Assembly: GCA_900129595.1 (NCBI GenBank)
Contig: FQWG01000007.1
Location: 62,001 to 126,000, forward strand
Length of the DNA stretch: 64,000 bases
Reading direction: 5' to 3'
Source: Flavobacterium frigidimaris
GTDB lineage: Bacteria; Bacteroidota; Bacteroidia; Flavobacteriales; Flavobacteriaceae
Shown here one piece after another: positions 34,069-43,186 of this stretch. Positions within the stretch are counted from its first letter, which is position 1. The number at the start of each line of letters is the position of its first letter. A program made the position numbers and the translations under genes. The notes beneath the pieces were generated by a model. It saw only the letters and a list, made by a program, of their open reading frames with translations, was not told the origin of the DNA and ran no database searches.

Positions 34069-36081
34069 TTACCAAATTGTTATTCTGTCTTCCTTTGGCA
34101 CAAACATTTTATCTCCGGCTTTTACATTAAACGCTTCGTAAAAAGGTGTCGTATTCATTAGAGGACCATTAACACGCCAATTTGGTGGAGAATGCGGATT
34201 ATTGTTAATCCACAAACGCAGGAACTCGTCTTTCATTTTTACTCTCCATATTTTGGCTATGGAAATAAAGAAGCGTTGGTCTGGAGTAAAACCGTCAATT
34301 TTTACATTTCCTTTTCCTTGTTCTGTCATTTTAAAAGCATCATAGGCAACTGCTATTCCGGCAATATCCGCCGTATTTTCACCCACTGTCATTGCGCCAT
34401 TAATATGCAGATCGCCTAAAACGGTGTATGTACTGTACAAATTGATAACCTGTTGTATTCTTGCCTTAAACTTTGCATAATCCTCTTTTGTCCACCAGTT
34501 TTTTAAGTTGCCATCCTTGTCATATTGCGCACCCTGATCATCAAAAGTATGGGTTATTTCGTGACCTATAACCATTCCGATACCTCCGTAGTTAAGAGCA
34601 TCATCTGCATTATTATCAAAATATGGGGCTTGTAAAATACCTGCAGGAAAAACAATTTCATTTGCAGTAGGATTATTATATGCTGTAACTGTTGGAACTG
34701 TAGTATACCATTCTGATTTATCTACCGGCTTGCCCAATTTTGCCAATTGAAACTGATATGCAGCTGTAGCAGCCGAAACCATATTCTCAAAATAGGTATT
34801 TCTGGCTATTTTTACCGAACTATAGTCTCTCCATTTATCCGGATATCCTATTTTCTTAGTCATGGCTGCCAATTTTTCTTTCGCTTTTTGCTTCGTATCA
34901 GGACTCATCCATTCTAATTTATCAATTCTTTTGGCATACGCTTTTTGCAGATTATTCACGAGCACCAACATACGCTTTTTGGCATCTTCCGGAAAATATT
35001 TCTTTACATACAATTCACCCAACGCTTCGCCTAAGTAATTATCTACGACATTAGCCATTTTTTCGCCACGTGATTTTTGAACAGCCTGACCAGAAAGCAC
35101 CTTGGTATACTCAAATGAAGCATCTGCAAAAGGTTTACTTAGATCATCTGCATATCTTTCGAGAGAATTTGCTTTTAGGTAAATTTTCCAATTATTAATG
35201 GGAATTGTTTTCAAAAGCTTGTTTAGGACATCATAATAAGCAGGCTGACCTACATTAATAGAATCGGTTTGAGCTCCTAAAGTATTTAAAAAAGTAGTCC
35301 AGTTGATGTTGGGATGTCTTTTTACAAGATCTGTCACAGCCAGTTTATTATAATTGGCCTGCACATCGCGAAGTTCAACTTTTGTTTTATGCGAAATGGC
35401 GAGTTGTTTGTCTATATCATAAACCAAATTAGCATTCTTTTGAGCCTCTTGGATGTTACTGCCTGTTTGCTGAAATAATGTAGCAAGGTATTTTTTGTAC
35501 GATTTCTGTATAGCAACAGTCGATGAATCTGATTTGAAATAATAATCTCTGTCAGGCAAACCGATACCTGTTTGATAAATTTGTGCAATGTTCATACTGC
35601 TATTTTTATCATCAGGTCCCACTCCAAAACCTATAATAGAAGAATTGTTCACTTTTTCTTCATTAACAACAAAGTTCATCAAGGACGGCAAATCGCTAAT
35701 GGCTTCAATTTTGGCAAGTAACGGTTTTATAGGTGTATAACCGCGTTTGTCAATGGTTACAGTATCCATACCTGATGCATAAAAGTCTCCTACTTTTTGT
35801 GCTATACTTCCTGCTGAATTCTTGCTTTGCGAAATACTGTCTAATATTCCTTGCAGGCGCATTCGTTGTGGATAATTCATAAACATATAGGCACCAACTC
35901 CGGATTGAGATGCAGGTATTGACACAGAATCGTACCATTTGCCATTTACATATCGAAAAAAATCATCACCAGGCCGCAATGTGGAATCTATTCCGGTGAT
36001 AGCAATATTTTTTTTACTCTGATGTTTTGAGCAGGCTGTAAAAGCTAAGACTGCCATGAAGAGCATTAATGATTTTTTCAT
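34069..36081 (-). CDS. M13 family zinc metallopeptidase, lipoprotein
   Basis: A 670-residue endopeptidase of the neprilysin/endothelin-converting enzyme family. The N-terminus is a lipoprotein signal (FTACS lipobox, Cys17). The zinc site is intact: His507-Glu-Ile-Thr-His511 (HEITH) and Glu568 in ENTADIAG. The characteristic tail with PLMNTTPFYEAFNVKAGD and a terminal Trp is present. Such proteins act in the periplasm or at the cell surface on oligopeptides. It is a single-gene unit with its own terminator. The natural substrate is unknown. Confidence 0.93.
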   Translation of the reverse strand: MKKSLMLFMAVLAFTACSKHQSKKNIAITGIDSTLRPGDDFFRYVNGKWYDSVSIPASQSGVGAYMFMNYPQRMRLQGILDSISQSKNSAGSIAQKVGDFYASGMDTVTIDKRGYTPIKPLLAKIEAISDLPSLMNFVVNEEKVNNSSIIGFGVGPDDKNSSMNIAQIYQTGIGLPDRDYYFKSDSSTVAIQKSYKKYLATLFQQTGSNIQEAQKNANLVYDIDKQLAISHKTKVELRDVQANYNKLAVTDLVKRHPNINWTTFLNTLGAQTDSINVGQPAYYDVLNKLLKTIPINNWKIYLKANSLERYADDLSKPFADASFEYTKVLSGQAVQKSRGEKMANVVDNYLGEALGELYVKKYFPEDAKKRMLVLVNNLQKAYAKRIDKLEWMSPDTKQKAKEKLAAMTKKIGYPDKWRDYSSVKIARNTYFENMVSAATAAYQFQLAKLGKPVDKSEWYTTVPTVTAYNNPTANEIVFPAGILQAPYFDNNADDALNYGGIGMVIGHEITHTFDDQGAQYDKDGNLKNWWTKEDYAKFKARIQQVINLYSTYTVLGDLHINGAMTVGENTADIAGIAVAYDAFKMTEQGKGNVKIDGFTPDQRFFISIAKIWRVKMKDEFLRLWINNNPHSPPNWRVNGPLMNTTPFYEAFNVKAGDKMFVPKEDRITIW

Positions 36082-36446
36082 AATCTGGACTATTTCTATT
36101 AAAATGAACTGAAAAATGTTTGAAAGCCAATATTTTAAAAATGTATATATCTGGCATAGTTAATTTTAGCAGAACAATATACGAATTCAGTTTTTAATTC
36201 TAAAGTTTATCGACCTTATTGTTATTGTTATAAAAGCTTTTTTTCATCTATTACCCTGAATAAGATCACCAATAACTTATTTCAGGAAGAGACAGGGAAT
36301 ATAATCAACAGATATATAAAAGAACATTTGGATGCAATTTTAATAACCGTTTTTGCAATGGAAATCTTCTACTTTTAGATCTAAAATAAAAAACGAAAGC
36401 ACAGAATTAAATAAATAATAAAAGTGATTTTAATCGAAATCTCGTC
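36082..36446. other. Intergenic region without a supported feature
   Basis: AT-rich gap between the divergent M13 peptidase and pseudouridine synthase genes. I see no ORF, hairpin terminator or repeat shared with the other gaps. Confidence 0.5.
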
Positions 36447-36454
36447 TACTTTTG
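36447..36454 (+). promoter_or_regulatory. -7 element TACTTTTG just before the pseudouridine synthase start
   Basis: TACTTTTG lies only 4 bases before the ATG at 36459. If this element is used, transcription would begin at or next to the start codon, giving a leaderless or nearly leaderless message. Confidence 0.4.
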
Positions 36455-36458
36455 CCAA

Positions 36459-37157
36459 ATGTTAGAAATTCTTTATCAGGACGAATATATTATAGCAATT
36501 AATAAACCAAGCGGATTGCTGGTTCACAAATCATTTTATGCGCGCGATGCAAAAGTGTATGCTATTCAGGAATTGAGAAATCAAATAGGAGGACAACACG
36601 TTTATCCTATTCATCGGTTAGACCGCAAAACATCCGGTGTCTTGTTATTTGCATTGAATAAAGAAGTTTTGAAAATCATGAATGATCGTTTTGCCACACG
36701 CGAAGTCGAAAAAAAATATTTAGCCATTTTACGTGGCTGGTCACCTGAAGAGCTAACGATTGATTATGATTTAACCAATGACGATGACATTAAACAAAAT
36801 GCAATAACATACTTTCATCGCTTGCAAAATACCGAAGTTGAGTTAGAATTTAACAACCGGCCAACGTCACGATATTGTTTGGTAGAAGCGATTCCTGAAA
36901 CCGGACGCATGCATCAATTACGAAAACATTTCAAACATATTTTTCATCCCATTTTAGGAAGTCGTCCACATGGTTGTAACAAACAAAACAAATTATGGCT
37001 GGAGAATTATGACCTGACAGGAATGATGCTTCATGCCCATCAGTTGATTTTTAATCATCCGATAAAAAATGAACAACTAATCCTGAATGCAAAGATTAAT
37101 GAAGAGTTTAGCAGAGTAGGTACTATTCTTAATCTGGATTTGAGTAATTATAAGTAG
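36459..37157 (+). CDS. truC: RluA-family pseudouridine synthase (TruC-like)
   Basis: A 232-residue enzyme that isomerises uridine to pseudouridine in RNA. The catalytic Asp55 is in YPIHRLDRKTSGVLLFA; further blocks are EKKYLAILRGW, TGRMHQLRKHFKHIFHPILG and LHAHQLIF. There is no S4 domain. The length and the motif HRLDRKTSG fit TruC, which modifies position 65 in tRNA, but an RluA/RluC-like role cannot be excluded. It is monocistronic and preceded by a -7 element that almost touches the start codon. Confidence 0.83.
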   Translation: MLEILYQDEYIIAINKPSGLLVHKSFYARDAKVYAIQELRNQIGGQHVYPIHRLDRKTSGVLLFALNKEVLKIMNDRFATREVEKKYLAILRGWSPEELTIDYDLTNDDDIKQNAITYFHRLQNTEVELEFNNRPTSRYCLVEAIPETGRMHQLRKHFKHIFHPILGSRPHGCNKQNKLWLENYDLTGMMLHAHQLIFNHPIKNEQLILNAKINEEFSRVGTILNLDLSNYK

Positions 37158-37288
37158 GACAATAATTTTAAAATTTAGATACACATTTTATACCTCTATA
37201 ATAATCCTCAACAATCTCGTTAGATAAATTGATGCTTCCTAAAAACAAAACTTCAGACAAATCTGATGCTTTTGAAACATTCAAGAAT

Positions 37289-37459
37289 TTAAAAAAACTC
37301 AACAATAAAGAAATAGAAAAGCACCCAGGTTCCTATAAAAAAGAATCCAAGGTACATGTTATTTAAATTTTTCTTTAAATCCTTTTTAACTATAAGTCGA
37401 TATAAAATCCAACCCAGGAAAACGACCGTCAAACCTATTGCCATTAAAATTCTTGACAT
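37289..37459 (-). CDS. Small two-helix membrane protein (56 residues)
   Basis: ATG at 37459 opens a 56-codon frame ending TAA at 37289. Two hydrophobic helices are seen, MAIGLTVVFLGWILYRLIV (residues 6-24) and YLGFFFIGTWVLFYFFIVEF (36-55), joined by a basic loop KKDLKKNLNN. The positive loop suggests both ends face out. The frame is convergent with the pseudouridine synthase gene. Such small membrane proteins are common in Flavobacteriia; I know no name. The clean helix-loop-helix pattern is the main support for its being real. Confidence 0.6.
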   Translation of the reverse strand: MSRILMAIGLTVVFLGWILYRLIVKKDLKKNLNNMYLGFFFIGTWVLFYFFIVEFF

Positions 37460-37830
37460 AACTTATCTTTTTTTTTTGACAACTTCAACTAATTTCAGTC
37501 GCCTGTTAGCTATTATTTTCATGTTGCAACTAAATTCCATATGATGAAATTTAACGAATTTTAAGTAAATATATCTATTCAAGATAACATTAACAAAGAC
37601 AAACAACAAAAAAACCGAAAGAATATTCTTTCAAATAATAGTAATTGTCATTTTTTTTCAAAATTTATTCCATCTGCAAAACAGGAAAAAAAACTTCATT
37701 ATTCCATTTTTAGAGTAAAAACAACCAATTATTAATCAAACAAATACACATTACTTAACCCCATTTATTTGCGTTTGATTATTTCTTAATGTGATATTTT
37801 TTAAAATATCTATTAAAAAAAAACGCAAAA
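37460..37830. other. AT-rich intergenic region without a supported gene
   Basis: Between the small membrane protein and tRNA-Glu. It holds runs of A and T and no ORF with recognisable content. Confidence 0.5.
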
Positions 37831-37835
37831 TCTTT

Positions 37836-37866
37836 TTGTGTATTCTTAAAATTAGTTGCACTTTTG
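37836..37866 (+). promoter_or_regulatory. Promoter of tRNA-Glu (-33 TTG, -7 CACTTTTG)
   Basis: TTG at 37836-37838 and CACTTTTG at 37859-37866 are 20 bases apart. The -7 has C in place of T at its first position. It ends in the same TTTGCACCCG string as the tRNA-fMet promoter. Confidence 0.5.
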
Positions 37867-37885
37867 CACCCGCATTAGAGAAGTT

Positions 37886-37957
37886 GGCCCGTTCGTCTAT
37901 CGGTTAGGACGCATGGTTTTCATCCATGTAAGAGCGGTTCGATTCCGCTACGGGCTA
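37886..37957 (+). tRNA. tRNA-Glu (TTC)
   Basis: A 72-base cloverleaf: acceptor GGCCCGT / ACGGGCT, D arm GTCT/GGAC, anticodon stem CATGG/CCATG with loop TTTTCAT (anticodon TTC), T stem AGCGG/CCGCT. CCA is not encoded. Confidence 0.92.
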
Positions 37958-37960
37958 CTG

Positions 37961-37990
37961 AAAAAGCTCCAGAGAAATCTGGAGCTTTTT
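37961..37990 (+). terminator. Terminator of tRNA-Glu
   Basis: AAAAGCTCCAGA and TCTGGAGCTTTT pair perfectly around GAAA, followed by T. It is almost identical to the tRNA-fMet terminator. Confidence 0.85.
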
Positions 37991-38143
37991 ATTTTTAGAT
38001 AACATACAGCGAGATTGTCACTTCCAGTAAACAAGGATCAGGATCCTTTCGCCCTCTCCTCTATCTTTAAATATATCTTCGGACATAGCATTATTCTAAA
38101 TCAGCCTTAATTAAATTCAAAACCGCACAGAAATAAAACACAA

Positions 38144-38677
38144 ATGGAAAAGGAAATAAAGTTATATCGTGATTCAAAAAAAACAAAAAAACTATTATTC
38201 ACCTCTCTGGGAGTTTGTCTTATTTTGCTTGCTGTCGTTATTTACAGTGCGGGAATATTTGACAATGTATTAAAAACCAAACCGCTTGTATTTTCGATCG
38301 CGGCATTTTTAATCATGTTCATTCTTTTATTAAAAAGTCTTCTGAGCCTAAAAGACAAAAGCCCTTTAATTGAATTAAACAATCAGAACTTTTACGGAAA
38401 AACTACTCCAATGTCAAAATCTTTTGGAACCGTTAATTGGGTTGATGTTACGGATATTCAATTAGAAAAAACAGGAGGAGATACTCTGGTTGTTGTTACA
38501 ATTAACAATCCTGAAAAATACGAAGGAAGACTTTCGAAAATGATGTGGAATATGGCTCATGACAAAAATACCAATCAGCTCACTTTAATGTATTCAGCTT
38601 CTGAAATTGACATTGATGCTGATGCCCTTTTTACCTCATTTACTACATTCTGGAAAGAAAGTACGGCAAATAATTAA
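38144..38677 (+). CDS. Hypothetical membrane protein (possibly STM3941 family)
   Basis: A 177-residue protein with two N-terminal membrane helices (about residues 19-39 and 49-67) and a C-terminal cytoplasmic domain (FYGKTTPMSKSFGTVNWVDV, TLVVVTINNPEKYEGRL). The layout, a short polar start, two helices and then a PH-like beta domain, matches proteins labelled STM3941 family. No function is known. It stands alone between tRNA-Glu and a minus-strand gene. Confidence 0.6.
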   Translation: MEKEIKLYRDSKKTKKLLFTSLGVCLILLAVVIYSAGIFDNVLKTKPLVFSIAAFLIMFILLLKSLLSLKDKSPLIELNNQNFYGKTTPMSKSFGTVNWVDVTDIQLEKTGGDTLVVVTINNPEKYEGRLSKMMWNMAHDKNTNQLTLMYSASEIDIDADALFTSFTTFWKESTANN

Positions 38678-38747
38678 AAATAAAACTGAAGCTTTGTTAA
38701 TTCAAACAAATTAAAAGCGAAACGAAGCTGCAATAAAATGCAAAACA

Positions 38748-38782
38748 AAAAAAAGACTGCTCAATCGAACAGTCTTTTTTTT
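38748..38782. terminator. Bidirectional terminator
   Basis: AAAAGACTG and CAGTCTTTT pair around ctcaatcgaa, flanked by A and T runs. It serves the convergent genes on both sides. Confidence 0.8.
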
Positions 38783-38803
38783 GTTTTAATCAAATTAAAA
38801 TCA

Positions 38804-39109
38804 TTAAGCCATAAACAAAGCTCCTTTGTTATAATTGTATAAAACCAAATCGTAAGGCACTAAAAGCGGTGCTATTTTTTCTGAAGCAGCATCGAACTTT
38901 ATCCCGTTATGTTTTCTGAATAAATAAATTTCTTTTAAACAATTTGATAAACTCTGATGAATTGCCGTTGTAAATGTTGGCAATTTTTTATCTCCCACCA
39001 ATAAATCGATTTGATAATTAGAACTGCTTTTAGACAAATTGTTCCCTATAATTCTTATTGTAAATGTAGCTGCTTTTCCGTGTTGTTCACCTTGATATTG
39101 TACTACCAT
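38804..39109 (-). CDS. Hypothetical protein (101 residues)
   Basis: A small soluble protein without signal or membrane segment: MVVQYQGEQHGKAATFTIRI, then a DLLVGDKKLPTFTTAIHQS core and a YDLVLYNYNKGALF end. I do not recognise the family. The frame is clean and closes onto a strong bidirectional terminator, and its bias resembles that of its neighbours, so it is likely a real gene. Function unknown. Confidence 0.6.
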   Translation of the reverse strand: MVVQYQGEQHGKAATFTIRIIGNNLSKSSSNYQIDLLVGDKKLPTFTTAIHQSLSNCLKEIYLFRKHNGIKFDAASEKIAPLLVPYDLVLYNYNKGALFMA

Positions 39110-39362
39110 AATTTTGCTATTAAAAGGTTAGAATATTTTATCATTTTATTTGATTATGCAAATTGATGAATTAAAGTTATGAAAAAAAAGCAAATTCTTA
39201 AAAAATTAACTCTTAATTATATATTATTTTTTTATCCGAAGAAATAACAAACTTCAAACCTAAATAGAAGAACAATATTCCTCAAAACTATTACATCATA
39301 TAAACAGTAATTCTTTTACTTTTTTGTTTAAATTTGAACAACTAATCTAAAAACCTAATCTC

Positions 39363-39851
39363 ATGGAAATGAATTTCTTACCCTTTTTTATTTCAGCATT
39401 AATTACGCTTGTAACCGGTTTTATCTGGTACAATCCTAAAGTATTTGGAACTGTCTGGATGCGAGAAGCCGGACTAACACCGGAAGCGCTAAAAAACGGA
39501 AATATGATTAAAATTTTTGGACTCACCTACATCTTTTCCCTAATGATGACCATGATTATCTCTGCATTAACAATTCACCAGTCCGGAGCAGTAGGCATGG
39601 TTGGCGGACCACCTTTAATAGAAACTGCAAAACCTTCGTTCGCTGCGTTTATGGCCGATTACGGAACTGCTTATCGTACTTTTAAACACGGAGCCCTTCA
39701 CGGTTTTATATCGGGTTTGTTTTTTGCTTTTCCAATGTTAGCTATTAATGGTTTATTCGAAAGAAAATCTTGGAAATACATTTTTATCAATTCCGGATAC
39801 TGGATTTTAACCCTAACGCTTATGGGCGGAATTATATGTGCATATGCATAA
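39363..39851 (+). CDS. DUF1761 family membrane protein
   Basis: A 162-residue inner-membrane protein with four hydrophobic helices. The start, NFLPFFISALITLVTGFIWY, and the following NPKVFGTVWMREAGLTPE match DUF1761, a family of unknown function. A -7-like TAAATTTG lies at 39329. It ends in a strong terminator. Confidence 0.82.
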   Translation: MEMNFLPFFISALITLVTGFIWYNPKVFGTVWMREAGLTPEALKNGNMIKIFGLTYIFSLMMTMIISALTIHQSGAVGMVGGPPLIETAKPSFAAFMADYGTAYRTFKHGALHGFISGLFFAFPMLAINGLFERKSWKYIFINSGYWILTLTLMGGIICAYA

Positions 39852-39867
39852 TCTCAAAAAATATAAG

Positions 39868-39899
39868 CCCGTTTGAAACGACAATTCAAACGGGTTTTT
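39868..39899 (+). terminator. Terminator of the DUF1761 gene
   Basis: CCCGTTTGAA and TTCAAACGGG form a perfect 10-bp stem followed by TTTTT. Confidence 0.85.
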
Positions 39900-39969
39900 C
39901 TTAATAATAACTTAAACAAAGTGAGTTATTATAAATATTATCTAATTTTGAAAAAATTAGCTCACACTT

Positions 39970-41115
39970 TTGAATACAACTTATTCTTTTCAAATCTACA
40001 ACAGCGCATCATTACTACCTTTAGAATGGAATTCACTGGCTGCAGATAACATTTTTTTGACCAGAGAATATCTCGAAGTACTGGAAAATTCTTCTCCGGT
40101 AAATATGATTTGTCATTTTATTGGCATTTTTAATGAAGATCAACTGGCAGGAATTGCTTTGACGCAATTTTTATTCGCAGAAAAACTCGATTCTTTTGGC
40201 GAACGCGATCAGTGTTTAAAAACTTCTGTACGCAATTTTGCTTTCAAAAATTTTGCTTCTCATGTCTTGTTCGTTGGTAATAATATGCTCACCGGACAAA
40301 ATGCTTTTGCTTTTGCCAAAGACATAAAGCAGTCTAAAGCAATCAAAACACTTCATAAAGCAATTAACCAACTTAAGAAAGACCTGAAAGCAAGCGGAAG
40401 GAAAGTACATATTACAAGTATAAAAGATTTTACCGCCGCAGAAATAGAACCTCTACAAGCTGAATTCAAGAATAACTATACGTTCTCGACTCAACCCAAT
40501 ATGGTTTTTGAGATCAATAAAAGCTGGACAACTGAGCAGAATTACATCGATGCCTTATCAAAAAAATACCGCGACCAGTACAAACGTGCGCGAAAAAAAG
40601 CGGAGGGAATTATAAAACAGAAAATGTCGCTGACTGACATTAAAAAATATGAGGATGTTATTTATGATTTGTATTTTCATGTGGCTAAAAATGCACCTTT
40701 CAACACTTTTTTCTTAGCCCGAAATCACTTTAGTTTTTTTAAAGAAATCATGAAAGATAACTTTTTGTTTTACGGTTATTTTCTAGACGAAAAGCTAATA
40801 GGTTTTAATACGCTGATCAAAAACGGAACGGCAATGGACACCTATTTCCTAGGTTATGACGAAACAATTCAGCGCGAGAAAATGCTGTATTTGAATATGC
40901 TGTATGATATGATTGCCTGTTCGATCAATCAGGGTTTTTCTGAAATTGTTTTTGCACGAACGGCTCTGGAAATTAAAAGTTCTGTTGGGGCAAAACCTGT
41001 AAAAATGTACGGATTGATCACGCACAGCAATGCTTTGATCAATCATAATATTGCCAAACTATTCAATTACCTCGAACCTAAAACGGAATGGCAGGAACGA
41101 AATCCGTTTAAATAG
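39970..41115 (+). CDS. FemAB/GNAT-like acyltransferase
   Basis: A 381-residue protein with two GNAT-like halves. The first contains NIFLTREYLEVLENSSPVNM, the second KKYRDQYKRARKKAEG and FFLARNHFSFFKEIMKDNFL followed by YFLDEKLIGFNTLI, the arrangement of FemAB-like acyl transferases (Acetyltransf_6 / peptidoglycan-bridge type). The frame begins with TTG at 39970; no ATG lies nearby. Substrate unknown: related enzymes move amino acids or acyl groups onto cell-wall or lipid precursors. It is followed by a perfect bidirectional terminator. Confidence 0.65.
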   Translation: MNTTYSFQIYNSASLLPLEWNSLAADNIFLTREYLEVLENSSPVNMICHFIGIFNEDQLAGIALTQFLFAEKLDSFGERDQCLKTSVRNFAFKNFASHVLFVGNNMLTGQNAFAFAKDIKQSKAIKTLHKAINQLKKDLKASGRKVHITSIKDFTAAEIEPLQAEFKNNYTFSTQPNMVFEINKSWTTEQNYIDALSKKYRDQYKRARKKAEGIIKQKMSLTDIKKYEDVIYDLYFHVAKNAPFNTFFLARNHFSFFKEIMKDNFLFYGYFLDEKLIGFNTLIKNGTAMDTYFLGYDETIQREKMLYLNMLYDMIACSINQGFSEIVFARTALEIKSSVGAKPVKMYGLITHSNALINHNIAKLFNYLEPKTEWQERNPFK

Positions 41116-41122
41116 CTATAAA

Positions 41123-41160
41123 AAAACTTTGACAAAGTTTTGAAACTTTGTCAAAGTTTT
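41123..41160. terminator. Bidirectional terminator
   Basis: An 18-bp perfect stem (AAAACTTTGACAAAGTTT / AAACTTTGTCAAAGTTTT) with a 2-base loop between two convergent genes. Confidence 0.88.
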
Positions 41161-41168
41161 TTTTCCAT

Positions 41169-42038
41169 CTACTGAATCGCAATTTTCATTTGTTTGTGCA
41201 GAATATGAATTTCTAAAGAAGTCTGCGCGCCGCAATACTCTCCGTCTATCTGAAAATTTACAGGATAATCTGTTTTTATGGTGGCTTTGTCTGTTGAAAT
41301 AATCACTACATCATCAGAATCAATAGGCATATTGCCTGTAATGATTTTTCCGATTAGTAACAAATCAAGATTCTTCAGGATAACCAATTCAAATTTCCCG
41401 TCGTTCATCACGCCATGCGGATTGATAACAACTCCGGTTCCGTACTTCTGAGAGTTTGCAATTACAATCATTCTTGCCGTATGCTCGACAGTTTTATTAT
41501 TTGCAGTAATAGTTGCCACAAAAGGTTCTTCGGACTCTTTCAGCGCCGAATACGCCTGCAAGGCATATCCCCAGAAACCACGCAGGTTGCTTTCTTCGTA
41601 ATTCTTAACCAGATTAGCATTGACACCAATATCGCTTAAATGAATGCTCTTTTTACCGTTGATACAAATCATATCCATTTCGATATAACGGTTCAAAAAA
41701 GCAATTTTTAGATTCTCTTCAATTGTAGCAGGCAAATTGAGATCTACTGACAATCCGTTTGCTGATCCTGCGGGCAAAATACCTATAATTACATCAAATT
41801 GTTCTACCGCTTCGGCAACCATTTTTATAGTTCCGTCGCCTCCCGCTACTACAATTCGTTCGGGTTGATATTGGTTATAAAGTGATTGTATTTCTTTTTG
41901 GTCACTTTTCCCTGTAGTTTCATAAACTTCCAGGTCAAAATTATTCGTAGTTGCAAATTCTTCAACAGCCTCAATCAAATCTGATTTATCAAGGTCTCCG
42001 GAAATAGGATTTACAACAAATATGATATTCTTTTTCAA
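41169..42038 (-). CDS. Diacylglycerol kinase family lipid kinase
   Basis: A 289-residue ATP-dependent lipid kinase of the DagK/YegS group. The nucleotide loop GGDGTIKMVAEA is clear, with the first strand NIIFVVNPISGD and the YEETTGKSDQ-like region before it. A TTG start at 42038 was chosen: it follows an A-rich stretch, begins at the conserved KKNIIFVVNP, and avoids the ATG at 42101, which is only 3 bases from the divergent start at 42105. The substrate may be diacylglycerol or another lipid. It is divergent from the App1-like gene. Confidence 0.86.
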   Translation of the reverse strand: MKKNIIFVVNPISGDLDKSDLIEAVEEFATTNNFDLEVYETTGKSDQKEIQSLYNQYQPERIVVAGGDGTIKMVAEAVEQFDVIIGILPAGSANGLSVDLNLPATIEENLKIAFLNRYIEMDMICINGKKSIHLSDIGVNANLVKNYEESNLRGFWGYALQAYSALKESEEPFVATITANNKTVEHTARMIVIANSQKYGTGVVINPHGVMNDGKFELVILKNLDLLLIGKIITGNMPIDSDDVVIISTDKATIKTDYPVNFQIDGEYCGAQTSLEIHILHKQMKIAIQ

Positions 42039-42104
42039 AGTTTTATTTTTAAAGTCAATTAAAATAATTAATTTACAGCATCTATCTATAAATATACGCA
42101 ATTA

Positions 42105-43067
42105 ATGAAACCAATTTTACAATTATATCGAGGTTATGCCAATGAAGAAGAATTAATTGTAATGGGCCATGTTTTTAAAAGAACGTATGATTATGATTTT
42201 CAGAAGAAAAATTTAAAAAATGCGCGTTCAATTATCAATCAGTTTAGGATAAAAACGCTTGAAAATTTTGATATTTATCTAAAGTGCGGCACTCAGGAAA
42301 TTCATACCAAAACATTAGATGACGGTTATTTTAAGTTTTGCATTCCGCTTGAAACCGAAACTAATTTTGGTTGGATGGAATACGAAGTGAGCATCAGGGA
42401 CGAAAATGAAACGATAACTGAGAAAGGAAGTTTTATCAGGCCTCACAAAGGAAAACTAGGCATTATATCTGATATTGACGATACTTTTTTGATTTCGCAT
42501 ACTCAGAATTTCTTTAAAAAAATCTATATTCTCTTATTTAAAAATGTAAATGACCGCAAGGTATTTACTGATGTTGTACCGCATTATCAGGCTTTGAGTT
42601 CGGCCGGAAGAAACAATAAAGAAGAAGAAAATGCTTTTTTTTATGTTTCAAGCAGCGAATGGAATTTGTATCGTTTTATTGTAAAATTTACTAAAATACA
42701 CAAACTGCCCAGAGCTGTAATTTTACTGAAAGATATTAGAAGAGGTATCACCGACTTTTTTATGAGCGGACGTGGAAATCACGATCATAAATTCGACAAA
42801 ATAAAACACGTTCTGGAGTTTTACCCTAACCTTAAATATGTTTTATTGGGTGACGATTCGCAACACGATCCCATTTTATACGAGCGTATCTGCAAAATAT
42901 TTCCCGTAACCGTAAAAGCCGTTTATATCAGGCAAACCGGCAAACATCAAAAGAAAGCTACTCAGGTTATTATGAAAAACCTTGAAAATCTGGAAGTCTC
43001 AGTATGCTATTATAAAGATAGCAGTGAAGCTATTATGCATTCTAAAAGCATTGGACTTATTCAGTAG
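42105..43067 (+). CDS. App1-type phosphatase domain protein (DUF2183)
   Basis: A 320-residue HAD-like phosphatase. The DxDxT catalytic motif is ISDIDDTFL, with Asp123, Asp125 and Thr127. It is flanked by HKGKLG before and SSSEWNLYRFIVKF and LLGDDSQHDPILYERI after, the pattern of the phosphatidate phosphatase APP1 catalytic domain. The N-terminal 100 residues are beta-rich. It is divergent from a lipid kinase, so a joint role in lipid phosphorylation and dephosphorylation is plausible but inferred. Confidence 0.85.
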   Translation: MKPILQLYRGYANEEELIVMGHVFKRTYDYDFQKKNLKNARSIINQFRIKTLENFDIYLKCGTQEIHTKTLDDGYFKFCIPLETETNFGWMEYEVSIRDENETITEKGSFIRPHKGKLGIISDIDDTFLISHTQNFFKKIYILLFKNVNDRKVFTDVVPHYQALSSAGRNNKEEENAFFYVSSSEWNLYRFIVKFTKIHKLPRAVILLKDIRRGITDFFMSGRGNHDHKFDKIKHVLEFYPNLKYVLLGDDSQHDPILYERICKIFPVTVKAVYIRQTGKHQKKATQVIMKNLENLEVSVCYYKDSSEAIMHSKSIGLIQ

Positions 43068-43186
43068 TTTTTTTGGTGAAATGTGGGATGTGAAATACGG
43101 GATGTGAAAATGCTGTTGATATTGGCACGCGGATGACGCGGATTTTAACGGATTTTTTTCTTTTGTCAATTGTATCTCATTTGTAT

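Noticed and set aside
37356..37544. 62-codon plus-strand frame
   Set aside because: It is the antisense shadow of the better supported two-helix minus-strand ORF.
42039..42101. Upstream ATG for the lipid kinase
   Set aside because: It would leave only 3 bases to the divergent gene and adds a non-conserved stretch; TTG at 42038 matches the family start.
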